From NCBI RefSeq assembly GCF_026586625.1, contig NZ_JAODIW010000006.1:374996-438995 (forward strand): a stretch of 64,000 bases of DNA. Direction: 5' to 3'. The notes below the pieces were generated by a model. It did not search any database. It was given only the letters and a program-made list of their open reading frames with translations, and had not been told where the DNA came from. Shown piece after piece: positions 27,927 through 36,390 of the stretch; positions within the stretch are counted from its first letter, which is position 1, and each line of letters opens with the position of its first letter. The position numbers were made by a program, and so were the translations under genes. Source of the DNA: Halobium salinum. GTDB lineage: Archaea > Halobacteriota > Halobacteria > Halobacteriales > Haloferacaceae.

Positions 27927-27950
27927 GCCGGCTTGGCTGTCTTATCATCT

Positions 27951-29372
27951 ATGGCACAATTCTGGGTATTAATGGTTCCGATTATATCTGTTATTCAGGC
28001 AGTCCTTCGCCGATTTGCAAATAGCACGAAACAGGTATTCGCAATACGCGAAGAACCGACCTTTCGTGTGTGGATGCTGCTCGCGGTGTTACTAACCGCT
28101 GTATACGGCCTCATCTGGTGGTTCGTGCCCAGTATCCTCACTCCACTTTCGATTAATCTCCTTGCAGGAGTTATCGGTGGTGTTGTAGGTGTTTATTTTT
28201 CGCTCGACGTGATTCGGCCTTATGTTCGAACGGTCGAACGTAGACGAATCGAGTCCACCCCGCGCATTCTCGAGTCATACGAAAATATCTACGACAACAA
28301 TCGATCTGTTCATCCCGACTTCATCCGTTTGGACGAGATCGCCGCGTGGAAAGGTAGATCAACCCATCCGCTCACAGAAACGATTATTGCCACGCTTCCA
28401 GACCCGATTGGGCGCGTTTTCAGACCGGGGATACGACCCGAAGTCCCACTCGCGGTTGAATACGTACCTGAAAAACTGCGTTCAGTAAGTGGATATTCTT
28501 GTACACAGGTCGTTGACTCGGACCAGCCTGAAGCAGATAACGGTGGTCTCTATGAGGTCCCAACCCGATTGCAATCGCTGCTTGAACCGTATGAGGAGGA
28601 TATCCGTGAGATGTTCCTCCAAGAGGGACGCAAAAATGAAGAAAAAATGCGTCTCGATGGGTTTGACGACAAGGGGTTCGTATATTCCAAGACGACGTAC
28701 TATCGGAGCTTCTTGACGAATTTTTGTCCTGACTATCCTCCCCAAAGTCCCGCACCTATCCGAAAGCTAACGGCTCCACTCCTTTTCGATACGGATGGAG
28801 AAACGATCCCTCTGTCAGAATCCCCATTCTCAAACCACTTCGGCGGCGGAGGCCTCGTTGTCACTACTGACGGCAAGATCTTACTTTCAGTCCGTGGTAA
28901 GACGGTCGCAGTTGAAGGTAATAGTAAGCATTTGTCATTCAGTGGATCATTTGATTACGAGACCGTTCGTACCGAGGGACTCCGGACTGAAATCGAAGAT
29001 ATCGTTGAAGATGAAACCGGTATCGGAGCTGATAATATCATTGAAATCTGTGTGCTTGGTGTCACACGCAGGATCGAACGGCTGGGGAAACCCGATCTGG
29101 TTACAATTGTTCTTGTCGATGAAGACGTTGATTGGGGGCCAGCTACCGATCAATTCATCAGTATAGATGCAGTTCCAATCATATCTGAGGGTGCCCATTT
29201 CGAATCCATCGATGACGTGTTTACAGGGGATAGACCACTCAATATGTCTCAGAAATTGATTGAGCATCTCAACGAACGTGCGTATCCTCCATCCTTAGGA
29301 CTCGTCTCAGCAATCTATCTTATTAATGCAGTAGCGAAGAAATTGAGCAGTGACACTACTAATCCGGAATAG
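27951..29372 (+). CDS. Membrane-anchored Nudix-like protein
   Basis: 473 aa. Three membrane helices (about residues 1-19, 47-67 and 73-95) are followed by a long cytoplasmic part. Residues about 296-430 look like a degenerate Nudix domain: GGGGLVVTTDGKILLSVRGK, then SGSFDY and a box ending IVEDETGIG, where the usual REUxEExGU has lost its first R and E. This arrangement resembles the membrane-Nudix proteins described beside SMODS nucleotidyltransferases in nucleotide-signalling defence (Sa_NUDIX), but no such synthase is present here. Divergent from PP2C/GH28 and AT-rich. The role is inference only. Confidence 0.7.
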   Translation: MAQFWVLMVPIISVIQAVLRRFANSTKQVFAIREEPTFRVWMLLAVLLTAVYGLIWWFVPSILTPLSINLLAGVIGGVVGVYFSLDVIRPYVRTVERRRIESTPRILESYENIYDNNRSVHPDFIRLDEIAAWKGRSTHPLTETIIATLPDPIGRVFRPGIRPEVPLAVEYVPEKLRSVSGYSCTQVVDSDQPEADNGGLYEVPTRLQSLLEPYEEDIREMFLQEGRKNEEKMRLDGFDDKGFVYSKTTYYRSFLTNFCPDYPPQSPAPIRKLTAPLLFDTDGETIPLSESPFSNHFGGGGLVVTTDGKILLSVRGKTVAVEGNSKHLSFSGSFDYETVRTEGLRTEIEDIVEDETGIGADNIIEICVLGVTRRIERLGKPDLVTIVLVDEDVDWGPATDQFISIDAVPIISEGAHFESIDDVFTGDRPLNMSQKLIEHLNERAYPPSLGLVSAIYLINAVAKKLSSDTTNPE

Positions 29373-29781
29373 ACTGATCAATACGTGGGATCTTACCTCG
29401 AAGGGGTACCCGGGTCGATCGACAGTCGGGTACTGACACACCCACACTCTGTGTCTAAGAATACCGACATCCCGCTCCAACGGGTGGTTCGGTGTCAATA
29501 TCGGCTCGGTTCTCGCCGTCGTTGCCGCCCCTCGTTGAGTCCCCCTGCCGAGCCAACCCGTAGAGCTCAGGGCGGTCCGTGAGCGCGTTTCGGATGGTCG
29601 CTCGGGTACTGTCGAGCCGTGTCGCTGCCTTGCGCTTCGGTCGACGCCGACTCGACCGGGCATTCTGTCTCTCTGCTCAGAACGAAAACTCCGTAATTCA
29701 GACCATTATCGGCGTGAAACAGTCTGCAACAGTTCCCAACGGCCTCCCCAGGCTATGTACCTTCCATTCATGAGAACTGAT
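29373..29781. other. Right edge of the island, mostly non-coding
   Basis: 409 bases. The part 29455-29676 holds a truncated helix-turn-helix relic on the minus strand. Composition returns to the chromosomal level across this stretch. No second copy of the tRNA-Pro 3' end was found. Confidence 0.5.
29455..29676 (-). pseudogene. 5'-truncated helix-turn-helix gene relic
   Basis: Read on the minus strand, 73 codons are open to a TAG. They give RKAATRLDSTRATIRNALTD followed by RPELYGLARQG, which looks like a recognition-helix pair as in haloarchaeal plasmid regulators or replication proteins. There is no start codon in a sensible position, and an in-frame stop (TGA) lies immediately upstream. It is therefore the tail of a once longer gene. 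The low-complexity tail ends VGAGCRYS. Confidence 0.4.
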
Positions 29782-30159
29782 ATGAGCACCACCGAAGCCC
29801 CCGTGACCGCCCCGACCGACGAGCGCCCGCGGCACGTCGTCGCGGTGCTGGCCGACGCCGACGGGTCGACGGTCGCGTTCGACGCGCTCGTCAACGAGGT
29901 CCTGCGCCGCGAGTACCGTGGCGACCGCGACCCGGCGGACCACCGTCGCGCGGTGGCGAACGCCCTGCACTTCGAAATCCTCCCGCGGTTCGACTCGCGC
30001 GGTGTCCTGACCCACGACTCGGGGCGTGACGTGGTCCGATTCGACCGCGACCGCGTGGCGGCTATCGAGGCGGGTGCCGAGTCCGGTCTCGACGCCGGCC
30101 CCTCGGCGGCGTTCCGCCCGCCGAGTCCGCGAGAAGTCACCGCCAGCCAGCGGTTCTGA
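29782..30159 (+). CDS. Winged-helix-like haloarchaeal protein (DUF7344-like)
   Basis: 125 aa. The central part (VVAVLADADGSTVAFDALVN, later ANALHFEILPRFDSRGVLTH) has the layout of the haloarchaeal winged-helix family with an L-H-x-x-x-L-P core, ending in the wing SGRDVVRFD. It is probably a DNA-binding regulator. It lies about 100 bases upstream of mcm on the same strand. The start at 29782 (MSTTEAPVT) was chosen over the upstream ATGs because the preceding residues are atypical. Confidence 0.7.
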   Translation: MSTTEAPVTAPTDERPRHVVAVLADADGSTVAFDALVNEVLRREYRGDRDPADHRRAVANALHFEILPRFDSRGVLTHDSGRDVVRFDRDRVAAIEAGAESGLDAGPSAAFRPPSPREVTASQRF

Positions 30160-30262
30160 CCCGTCTGGCCCGCCTGTTTCGTTCTCTGCCCTCTCTCCCC
30201 CTCGCGTTCACTTTCGGTCCGAGGCGACAGTTCTTACACGAGGAGGCACTAAGCTCATCGCA

Positions 30263-33200
30263 ATGGCTCAGGCCGGGAATCAGGAGCTCACCGACCGGTT
30301 CATCCAGTTCTATCGGAACTACTACCGGGACCGAATCGGGACGCTCGCCCAAAACTACCCCAACGAACAACGTTCGCTCTACGTCGACTACAACGACCTC
30401 TACACGTTCGACCCCGACCTCGCGGAGGACTACCGCTCGCAGCCCGAACAGCTCCAGGAGTACGCCGAGGAGGCCCTCCGGCTCTACGACCTCCCGGCCG
30501 ACGTGAGCCTCGGTCAGGCCCACGTCCGCCTGCGCAACCTCCCGGAGCACATCGACATCCGCGGTATCCGGGTCCACGACAACCACGTCGGCACGCTCGT
30601 CAGCGTGCAGGGCATCGTCCGCAAGGCGACCGACGTGCGCCCCAAGGTGACCGAGGCCGCCTTCGAGTGCCAGCGCTGCGGCACGATGACGTACATCCCC
30701 CAGTCCGACGGCGCGTTCCAGGAGCCCCACGAGTGCCAGGGCTGTGAGCGCCAGGGTCCCTTCCGGGTGAACTTCGACCAGTCCGAGTTCATCGACTCCC
30801 AGAAGCTCCGGGTACAGGAGTCCCCCGAGGGGCTCCGCGGCGGCGAGACGCCACAGTCCATCGACATCAACGTTGAGGACGACATCACCGGGAAGGTCAC
30901 GGCGGGGGACCACGTCACCGTCGTCGGCGTCCTTCACATCGAGCAGGTGACGAACGGCCAGGAGAAGTCCGCCATCTTCGACCTCTACATGGACGGGGTG
31001 TCCATCGCCATCGAGGACGAGGAGTTCGAGGACATGGACATCACCGACGAGGACAAAAAGGAGATCATCGAGCTCTCGAACCACGAGAGCATCTACGAGG
31101 AGATGGTCGGTTCCATCGCACCCGCCATCTACGGCTACGAGGAGGAGAAGCTCGCGATGCTCCTCCAGCTGTTCTCGGGCGTGACGAAACACCTCCCGGA
31201 CGGCTCGCGGATTCGGGGCGACCTCCACATGCTGCTGATAGGGGATCCTGGTACCGGGAAATGCGTCAGAGGCGACACGCGTATCACGCTCGCAGACGGG
31301 AGCGAACCCCGGATTCGAGACCTTGTCGAGTCGAACTTGAACGACCCGAAACCCATCGACGACGGCGTCTGGGACGACGTCGACTTCGACGTGCCATCGC
31401 TTCAGACTGACGGCTCACTCGCCCCTCAGCGTGCGACCAAAGTCTGGAAGCGCGAGGCCCCCGAGACGATGTACCGCATTCGAACGTCGACCGGTCACGA
31501 ACTGGAGGTTACGCCGTCGCACCCACTGTTCGTCCAGTCCGGTGGTCGGTTCTCCCCGGTCATCGCCGACGACCTGAGAGAGGGTGATTTCGTCGCGACG
31601 CCCCGACGTCTCCCCGTCGCTGGCGACGACCGCCTCGAGGTGAACTACCGGCGGTCGAAGTCGGCGAACGCAGTCCGACTCGACCTTCCGGACGAGTGGA
31701 CACCGTGGCTCGCCCGCCTCGTCGGGTACATTGTCGCCGAAGGGTACGTCGAGCAGCGCTCCGACAACACCGGCTTCGTCTCGGTGACGAACAACGACCG
31801 AGAGATTCTGGACGAAGTCGCTCGCGGTTTCGAGCGACTCGGGCTGAACTACTTCGAGCGCGCTCCCCACGACGGAAAGGACGCTCGTGAAATCGTCTGT
31901 GGTTCGGGTGAGTTCGTCAGTTTCTTGACGACCCTCGAACCAGCCATGTTGGAGACTTCGGCCGAACAGCGAGTGCCCGAAGCGATTATGCGCTCCACCG
32001 AGGAAACAACGGTCTCCTTCCTCCGAGCGTACATCGAAGGGGAAGCTCACGTCTCCGAAACCCAGCGTGAGATTTCGGTCGCGTCGATGAGTCGCGACCT
32101 GCTGGAGGACGTTCGGCGCCTGCTCCTCGCGCTCGGTATCACGACACAACTCCACCCACGACAGAACGACAGCTACCGTCTCCGTATTGGCGGCGAGCAG
32201 TTCGCAACGTACGTCGACCGTGTCGGCTTCGTCACGGAGCGCAAGCGGCGCACGGCAGCACAGTACGAGGGTGTGCGGTCGAACACGAACCTCGATGTCG
32301 TCCCGAACATCGGGAACGACCTCCGTCGAATCCGAAACGAAGTCGGACTCACGCAGGCGGAGTGCGGACTCCCGCGGTCGACGTATCAACACTACGAGCG
32401 CGGTGACAGGAACCCAAGTCGAGAGAGCCTTGAGGCGGTCGTAACTGCATTCGAAGCGGCACTCGACGACGATTCGGCAGCCATCGCCGACGGGGGCGTC
32501 GAGTCGGCGGTTGCACGAGACGTGTCGTCGCTTCGTTCGTTGGCCGACGGCCCGGTCGGGTGGGAGCGAATCGAGTCCATCGAGACCGTCGAGCCGGAGT
32601 ACGACTGGGTGTACGACCTCGAGGTCGAGGGGACGCACAACTACGTTTCGAGCGGCGTCATCTCCCACAACTCCCAGATGATCTCATACATACAGAATGT
32701 CGCCCCGAGGTCGGTGTACACCTCCGGGAAAGGGTCCTCCTCCGCGGGTCTCACCGCTGCCGCCGTCCGCGACGACTTCGGCGACGGCCAGCAGTGGTCG
32801 CTCGAAGCCGGCGCGCTCGTCCTCGCCGACAAGGGTATCGCCGCGGTCGACGAGTTGGACAAGATGCGTCCCGAGGACCGCTCCGCGATGCACGAGGCGC
32901 TCGAACAGCAGAAGATTTCGGTCTCCAAGGCCGGCATCAACGCCACACTCAAGTCCCGCTGTTCGCTGCTCGGGGCGGCGAACCCGAAGTATGGACGGTT
33001 CGACCAGTACGAACCCATCGGCGAGCAGATAGACCTCGAACCGGCGCTCATCTCCCGGTTCGACCTCATCTTCACGGTGACGGACAAGCCGGACCCGGAC
33101 CACGACAGCATGCTCGCCGAGCACATCCTGAAGACGAACTACGCCGGGGAGCTGAACACCCAGCGCACCCAGCTCCCGACCTCGAACTTCAGCGCCGAGG

Positions 33201-33781
33201 AGGTCGACGAGGTGACCGAGGAGGTCGCCCCCGTCATCGACAAGGACCTCCTGCGGAAGTACATCGCCTACTCGAAGCGCAACTGCTTCCCGACGATGAC
33301 CGACGAGGCGAAGGAGCAGATTCGGGACTTCTACGTCGACCTGCGCTCGAAAGGGCTCGACGAGGACGCGCCCGTTCCCGTGACGGCTCGTCAGCTGGAG
33401 GCACTCGTGCGCCTCTCGGAGGCGAGCGCTCGGGTTCGGCTCTCGGACACCGTCGAACGCCAGGACGCGGAACGCGCCACCGAGATTACCCGGTCCTGTC
33501 TCGAAGCCATCGGCGTCGACCCCGAGACCGGCGAGTTCGACGCCGACGTGGTCGAGACGGGCACCTCGAAGTCCCAGCGCGACCGCATCAAGGGTATCAA
33601 GGAGATCATCAAGGAGGTCGACAGGGAGTACGAGGAGGAGCCCGGCGCCCCCATCGACGCCATCGTCGACCTCGCCGCCGAGTCGGGCATCGACGAGGAC
33701 AGCGTGAGCAAGGAACTCGACAACCTCCGGCGCAAGGGCGACGTGTACAGCCCCGCGACCGACCAGTACAAAGTGGTGTAG
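30263..33781 (+). CDS. mcm: Replicative helicase MCM with P-loop intein
   Basis: 1172 aa precursor, including a 470-aa intein. The N-terminal domain has a zinc-binding CQRC...CQGC and the OB-fold region. The AAA+ P-loop reads GDPGTGK, is interrupted by the intein, and resumes SQMISYI, so splicing restores GTGKS. Walker B is VDELDKM and the arginine-finger region ISRFDLIF; a winged helix ends the protein (VYSPATDQYKVV). MCM unwinds DNA at replication forks as a hexamer. The start MAQAGNQELTDRFIQF at 30263 matches archaeal MCM N-termini. Confidence 0.97.
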   Translation: MAQAGNQELTDRFIQFYRNYYRDRIGTLAQNYPNEQRSLYVDYNDLYTFDPDLAEDYRSQPEQLQEYAEEALRLYDLPADVSLGQAHVRLRNLPEHIDIRGIRVHDNHVGTLVSVQGIVRKATDVRPKVTEAAFECQRCGTMTYIPQSDGAFQEPHECQGCERQGPFRVNFDQSEFIDSQKLRVQESPEGLRGGETPQSIDINVEDDITGKVTAGDHVTVVGVLHIEQVTNGQEKSAIFDLYMDGVSIAIEDEEFEDMDITDEDKKEIIELSNHESIYEEMVGSIAPAIYGYEEEKLAMLLQLFSGVTKHLPDGSRIRGDLHMLLIGDPGTGKCVRGDTRITLADGSEPRIRDLVESNLNDPKPIDDGVWDDVDFDVPSLQTDGSLAPQRATKVWKREAPETMYRIRTSTGHELEVTPSHPLFVQSGGRFSPVIADDLREGDFVATPRRLPVAGDDRLEVNYRRSKSANAVRLDLPDEWTPWLARLVGYIVAEGYVEQRSDNTGFVSVTNNDREILDEVARGFERLGLNYFERAPHDGKDAREIVCGSGEFVSFLTTLEPAMLETSAEQRVPEAIMRSTEETTVSFLRAYIEGEAHVSETQREISVASMSRDLLEDVRRLLLALGITTQLHPRQNDSYRLRIGGEQFATYVDRVGFVTERKRRTAAQYEGVRSNTNLDVVPNIGNDLRRIRNEVGLTQAECGLPRSTYQHYERGDRNPSRESLEAVVTAFEAALDDDSAAIADGGVESAVARDVSSLRSLADGPVGWERIESIETVEPEYDWVYDLEVEGTHNYVSSGVISHNSQMISYIQNVAPRSVYTSGKGSSSAGLTAAAVRDDFGDGQQWSLEAGALVLADKGIAAVDELDKMRPEDRSAMHEALEQQKISVSKAGINATLKSRCSLLGAANPKYGRFDQYEPIGEQIDLEPALISRFDLIFTVTDKPDPDHDSMLAEHILKTNYAGELNTQRTQLPTSNFSAEEVDEVTEEVAPVIDKDLLRKYIAYSKRNCFPTMTDEAKEQIRDFYVDLRSKGLDEDAPVPVTARQLEALVRLSEASARVRLSDTVERQDAERATEITRSCLEAIGVDPETGEFDADVVETGTSKSQRDRIKGIKEIIKEVDREYEEEPGAPIDAIVDLAAESGIDEDSVSKELDNLRRKGDVYSPATDQYKVV
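31262..32671 (+). other. Intein in MCM (LAGLIDADG type, with internal helix-turn-helix)
   Basis: 470 residues from Cys (CVRGDTRITLADG) to the final VISHN, followed by Ser as +1 nucleophile. Splicing blocks are evident: TPSHPLF (block B) and YVSSGVISHN (blocks F/G). Two LAGLIDADG-like motifs occur, LVGYIVAEGYV and FLRAYIEGEAHV. In the second, the usual DGDG acids are altered to EGEA, which may weaken homing endonuclease activity. After it, LTQAECGLPRSTYQHYERGD looks like an XRE-type helix-turn-helix. The insertion splits the P-loop directly after the lysine. Confidence 0.93.
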
Positions 33782-33784
33782 GCG

Positions 33785-34114
33785 ATGGACCGTATCTCCG
33801 CCCTCCGCAACGTCGAGGACGCGCTCCGAGAGTTCGAGTCAGGGGAGGTCGACCTCGCGACCGCCGAACGGCGGGTGCTCGCCGTCCTCCGCACCTACGC
33901 CACGGAGTTCGAGGGCGAGGACGGCGACCTCGCGGCCTACCGCGCCGCCGGCGACGACCGCGTCGCCGGCGTCGTCGTCGTCGCCGAGTCGGCGCCGGCG
34001 GCACACGACCGTGTTCTCGAGTTACTCGCCGAGAGCGAGAGACAGGGGGACGCGGTCGACGAGACCCCCACCCGGCCCGACGGCGTGGCGTTCGAGGTCG
34101 AACGACTCGGGTGA
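33785..34114 (+). CDS. Haloarchaeal conserved protein downstream of mcm
   Basis: 109 aa starting MDRISALRNVEDALREFESG. It has a helical N-terminal half and an alpha/beta C-terminal half (GVVVVAESAPAAHDRVLELL). It is predicted soluble. I recognise it only as a haloarchaeal protein of the mcm neighbourhood; no function is known. It begins three bases after the mcm stop and is surely co-transcribed, which suggests a link with replication or its control. Confidence 0.8.
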   Translation: MDRISALRNVEDALREFESGEVDLATAERRVLAVLRTYATEFEGEDGDLAAYRAAGDDRVAGVVVVAESAPAAHDRVLELLAESERQGDAVDETPTRPDGVAFEVERLG

Positions 34115-34153
34115 CCGTCTGCACGGAGTGGGGACGGTGCAAACGCTTTAGTC

Positions 34154-34876
34154 GTGGCTCCGCGTACATCCGATAGTACGTATCAGGTGATTGGTGTGTC
34201 AGACGTCCACGACCTACCGCTCTCGGAGAATATACCGGCGGACGCCGCGAGTGTCCTCCTCCTCGCTCCGTCCTTCCTCGACGCCGAGGAGTCGACCTGC
34301 TGTGGCCTCCTCGGTCTCGGCACCGGGTCGGCGGAGAACGTCCTGTGGGTCAGCTACACCAACTCCCCGGACACCCAGTTCCGGCGCTGGCGGGAGGCGG
34401 GCGGTCGCGACGGCGAGGTCGGCGTCATCAGCGTCGGCGAATCGTCGCGGTCGGCGGGGACGGCGGCCGGGGTCGGCGGTGGGCGCGGTGCCGACGCCGG
34501 AACGGGCTCGATACCGAACGGGGGAGGGGCGTCGACCACCGGACACGCGTCACCGGTCCGAGCGGTCTCCACCCCGACCGACCTCACCGGGTTGGGCATC
34601 GCCATCAACGAGTACCTCCACCGCTGGCGAAGCACCGAGGGACGCACGGTCGTCTGTTTCGACTCCGTGACGGCGCTGGTTCAGTACGTCGACCTCGAGA
34701 CGACCTTCGAGTTCCTCCACGTCGTCACCGGGCGCGTGTACGCCGCCGGCGGGCTCGCACACTTCCACATGAACCCGCTCGCACACGACGAGCGGACCGT
34801 CGAGAGCGTCGCGTCGCTCGTCGACGCGGTCGTCGAACTCGACGAGGACGGCGTCGTGTCCGTCCGGAGCCGCTGA
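34154..34876 (+). CDS. RecA/KaiC-like fold protein of haloarchaea (DUF7504-like)
   Basis: 240 aa. ASVLLLAPSFLDAEESTCCG stands where a RecA-fold P-loop would be but has no GKT/S, so nucleotide binding is doubtful. VLWVSYTNSPDTQFRRW and TVVCFDSVTALVQYVDLETT keep the strand order of KaiC-like ATPases. A Gly-rich loop of about 40 residues sits in the middle. Haloarchaea have several such degenerate paralogues. GTG at 34154 begins MAPRTSDSTYQVIG. It lies 39 bases after the preceding gene of the mcm run. Confidence 0.7.
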   Translation: MAPRTSDSTYQVIGVSDVHDLPLSENIPADAASVLLLAPSFLDAEESTCCGLLGLGTGSAENVLWVSYTNSPDTQFRRWREAGGRDGEVGVISVGESSRSAGTAAGVGGGRGADAGTGSIPNGGGASTTGHASPVRAVSTPTDLTGLGIAINEYLHRWRSTEGRTVVCFDSVTALVQYVDLETTFEFLHVVTGRVYAAGGLAHFHMNPLAHDERTVESVASLVDAVVELDEDGVVSVRSR

Positions 34877-34964
34877 CCGACGCGGGCGTCGGCGCCGCCG
34901 GCGGCCGAGCGGGGACGCCGCTTCGGCGACAGATTTATTTTCGAAACGGTTTCACGCGGAACCC

Positions 34965-35303
34965 GTGCTGCTGGTCGTCACCTACTCCCGCGCCGCCCGA
35001 ACGACGCTCCGGAACGTCTGTCGCACCCACGAGGGAAGCGTCGTCCGCCGGTTCGGTCGTGCCGCCCTCGTAGAGTCGACGGAGTTCGGCGCCCTCCTCG
35101 CGCTCCGGCTCCGGGAGAAACACGGAGCCGACGTGCAACTCGAACGCACCGAGCCGCTCAACGAGTTCGAACGCGTCCCCGCTTCGGTGCGGGAAGCCGC
35201 GACGGCGTACGAGTCCCGGGACTCCCCGAGCACTCCCTACGCGAAGTTCGCCGCCGGCTCCGACCACCCCGCCCCGGAGACCCTACGCGACCGGGAGCTG
35301 TGA
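34965..35303 (+). CDS. Haloarchaeal conserved protein, mcm-minD cluster
   Basis: 112 aa starting from GTG as MLLVVTYSRAARTTLRNVCR, with an alpha/beta N-terminal half (VVRRFGRAALVESTEFGALL) and a polar C-terminus. It is probably soluble. Its stop overlaps the next start (GTGA), showing tight coupling. I do not recognise a domain. The position in the run from mcm to the MinD-like gene is the only clue to its role. Confidence 0.75.
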   Translation: MLLVVTYSRAARTTLRNVCRTHEGSVVRRFGRAALVESTEFGALLALRLREKHGADVQLERTEPLNEFERVPASVREAATAYESRDSPSTPYAKFAAGSDHPAPETLRDREL

Positions 35304-36340
35304 CTGCGCCGGATACCGACGGTCCGCCGCCGGTGGCCGCCGAGAGTAACGACGCCGGACTCAACCACGACGCCGAAGTCAACGACGTCGCCGCCGACGA
35401 AGACATCCTCGTCCGAATCGGGCGTCGCCGCGCGGTCGACTTCCGCGACCAGCCGGTGGACCCGAAGACCGTCGTCGCCGCGGTCCGGGGAGCGGAGTCG
35501 TCCGGTATCAGCGTCGACTGTCCCGACCCCGGGCCGGGCCACTCGACGCTCGCGTCCCCGCCCGGAGTCGGGGACGGCGTCGTCTCTCTCCGGGCATCGC
35601 TCGCGGCCGCGGCGCGCTCCCGGGGGCTGGTCGCTCCCGAGCGTGAGGAACTGGCCGCGGTCCGACGCTCGCTCCGCGGTCTCGCCGCCGACCTCGACGC
35701 CGAGGACGCCCCGTCCGCGGACCTGCCCGCCGCCCGTCGTCGCGTCGCCGACGCCGGGAGCCGCGAGACGGCGCTCCGCGAGCGGGTGGCGGCGCTCCGC
35801 GGGCGACTGAACGCGCTCAGGGAACGCGACGCCGACGAGGCCGTCCTCGCTTCGGTCGAGGCGGACCGCCGCGAGGCCGCCGCGCGGCTCTCCGAAGTCG
35901 AGACCGAGCGCGTCGCCGCCGAACAGGCCCTCGACCGGGCACGGGAGGTGGTCCGGGAACGCCGGGCGACTCGCGACCGCCGTCTCGAACTGGAAGACCG
36001 GGTGGCGAACCTCGAACGTGCCGCCCGGGCGTCGCTCGCGGAGCGCGTGCGTGAGCCCTTCGAGCGGGCGCTCGAACGAGTTCCACGAGGAGCCGGACAC
36101 GACGGAGGCGACGGGGGAACCGGGCACGACGGGGGCGACGAGGGAGCCGGACACGACGCTTGCGACGATAGCAGTAGCGACGACGGCTCCGGAACGGTCG
36201 GCGACGCACGAACCCGCTGGTACGCGGCGGTTCGCGTCGCCGACCTCCGGGCACCGGTCGTCGTGGCCGGCCCCGACCGGCGCTTCGGGAGCGCCGCCGA
36301 GGCGGCGACCCGGCTCGACACTCCCGTCGTCTGGCTGTAG
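35300..36340 (+). CDS. Coiled-coil haloarchaeal protein, mcm-minD cluster
   Basis: 346 aa. After an acidic N-terminal segment and an alpha/beta stretch (DILVRIGRRRAVDFRDQPVD), residues about 115-250 are a long Arg/Glu/Ala coiled coil (LRERVAALRGRLNALRERD and LSEVETERVAAEQALDRA). A Gly/Asp/His-rich linker with a repeated GHDGGD unit follows, then a small C-terminal domain (YAAVRVADLRAPVVVAGPDR). It looks like an oligomeric scaffold. It overlaps its upstream neighbour by four bases. Confidence 0.75.
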   Translation: MTAPDTDGPPPVAAESNDAGLNHDAEVNDVAADEDILVRIGRRRAVDFRDQPVDPKTVVAAVRGAESSGISVDCPDPGPGHSTLASPPGVGDGVVSLRASLAAAARSRGLVAPEREELAAVRRSLRGLAADLDAEDAPSADLPAARRRVADAGSRETALRERVAALRGRLNALRERDADEAVLASVEADRREAAARLSEVETERVAAEQALDRAREVVRERRATRDRRLELEDRVANLERAARASLAERVREPFERALERVPRGAGHDGGDGGTGHDGGDEGAGHDACDDSSSDDGSGTVGDARTRWYAAVRVADLRAPVVVAGPDRRFGSAAEAATRLDTPVVWL

Positions 36341-36390
36341 CTCGCGGTAGCGTACTGTCCTTTTTCACCGAGGACGGGACCACCACCCGC

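Larger units (their letters stand above)
22127..29676. mobile_element. Degenerate genomic island behind tRNA-Pro
   Basis: A tRNA 3' end is a common integration target. Behind it lie a plasmid-type replication gene with frameshift, then a block (about 25.2-29.7 kb) visibly richer in A and T than the rest, carrying PP2C-like, GH28-like and membrane-Nudix genes, and finally a truncated helix-turn-helix relic. I found no integrase and no second copy of the tRNA 3' end, so the right boundary is an estimate from composition and from the relic. Confidence 0.55.

Noticed and set aside
29560-29590. Right attachment site (GGGCGGTCC shared with the tRNA-Pro end)
   Set aside because: Only nine bases match, and such GC-rich words are frequent here.
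22054-29676. A nucleotide-signalling (CBASS-like) operon around the membrane-Nudix gene
   Set aside because: No SMODS or cGAS-like synthase, SAVED or TIR domain is present in the island.
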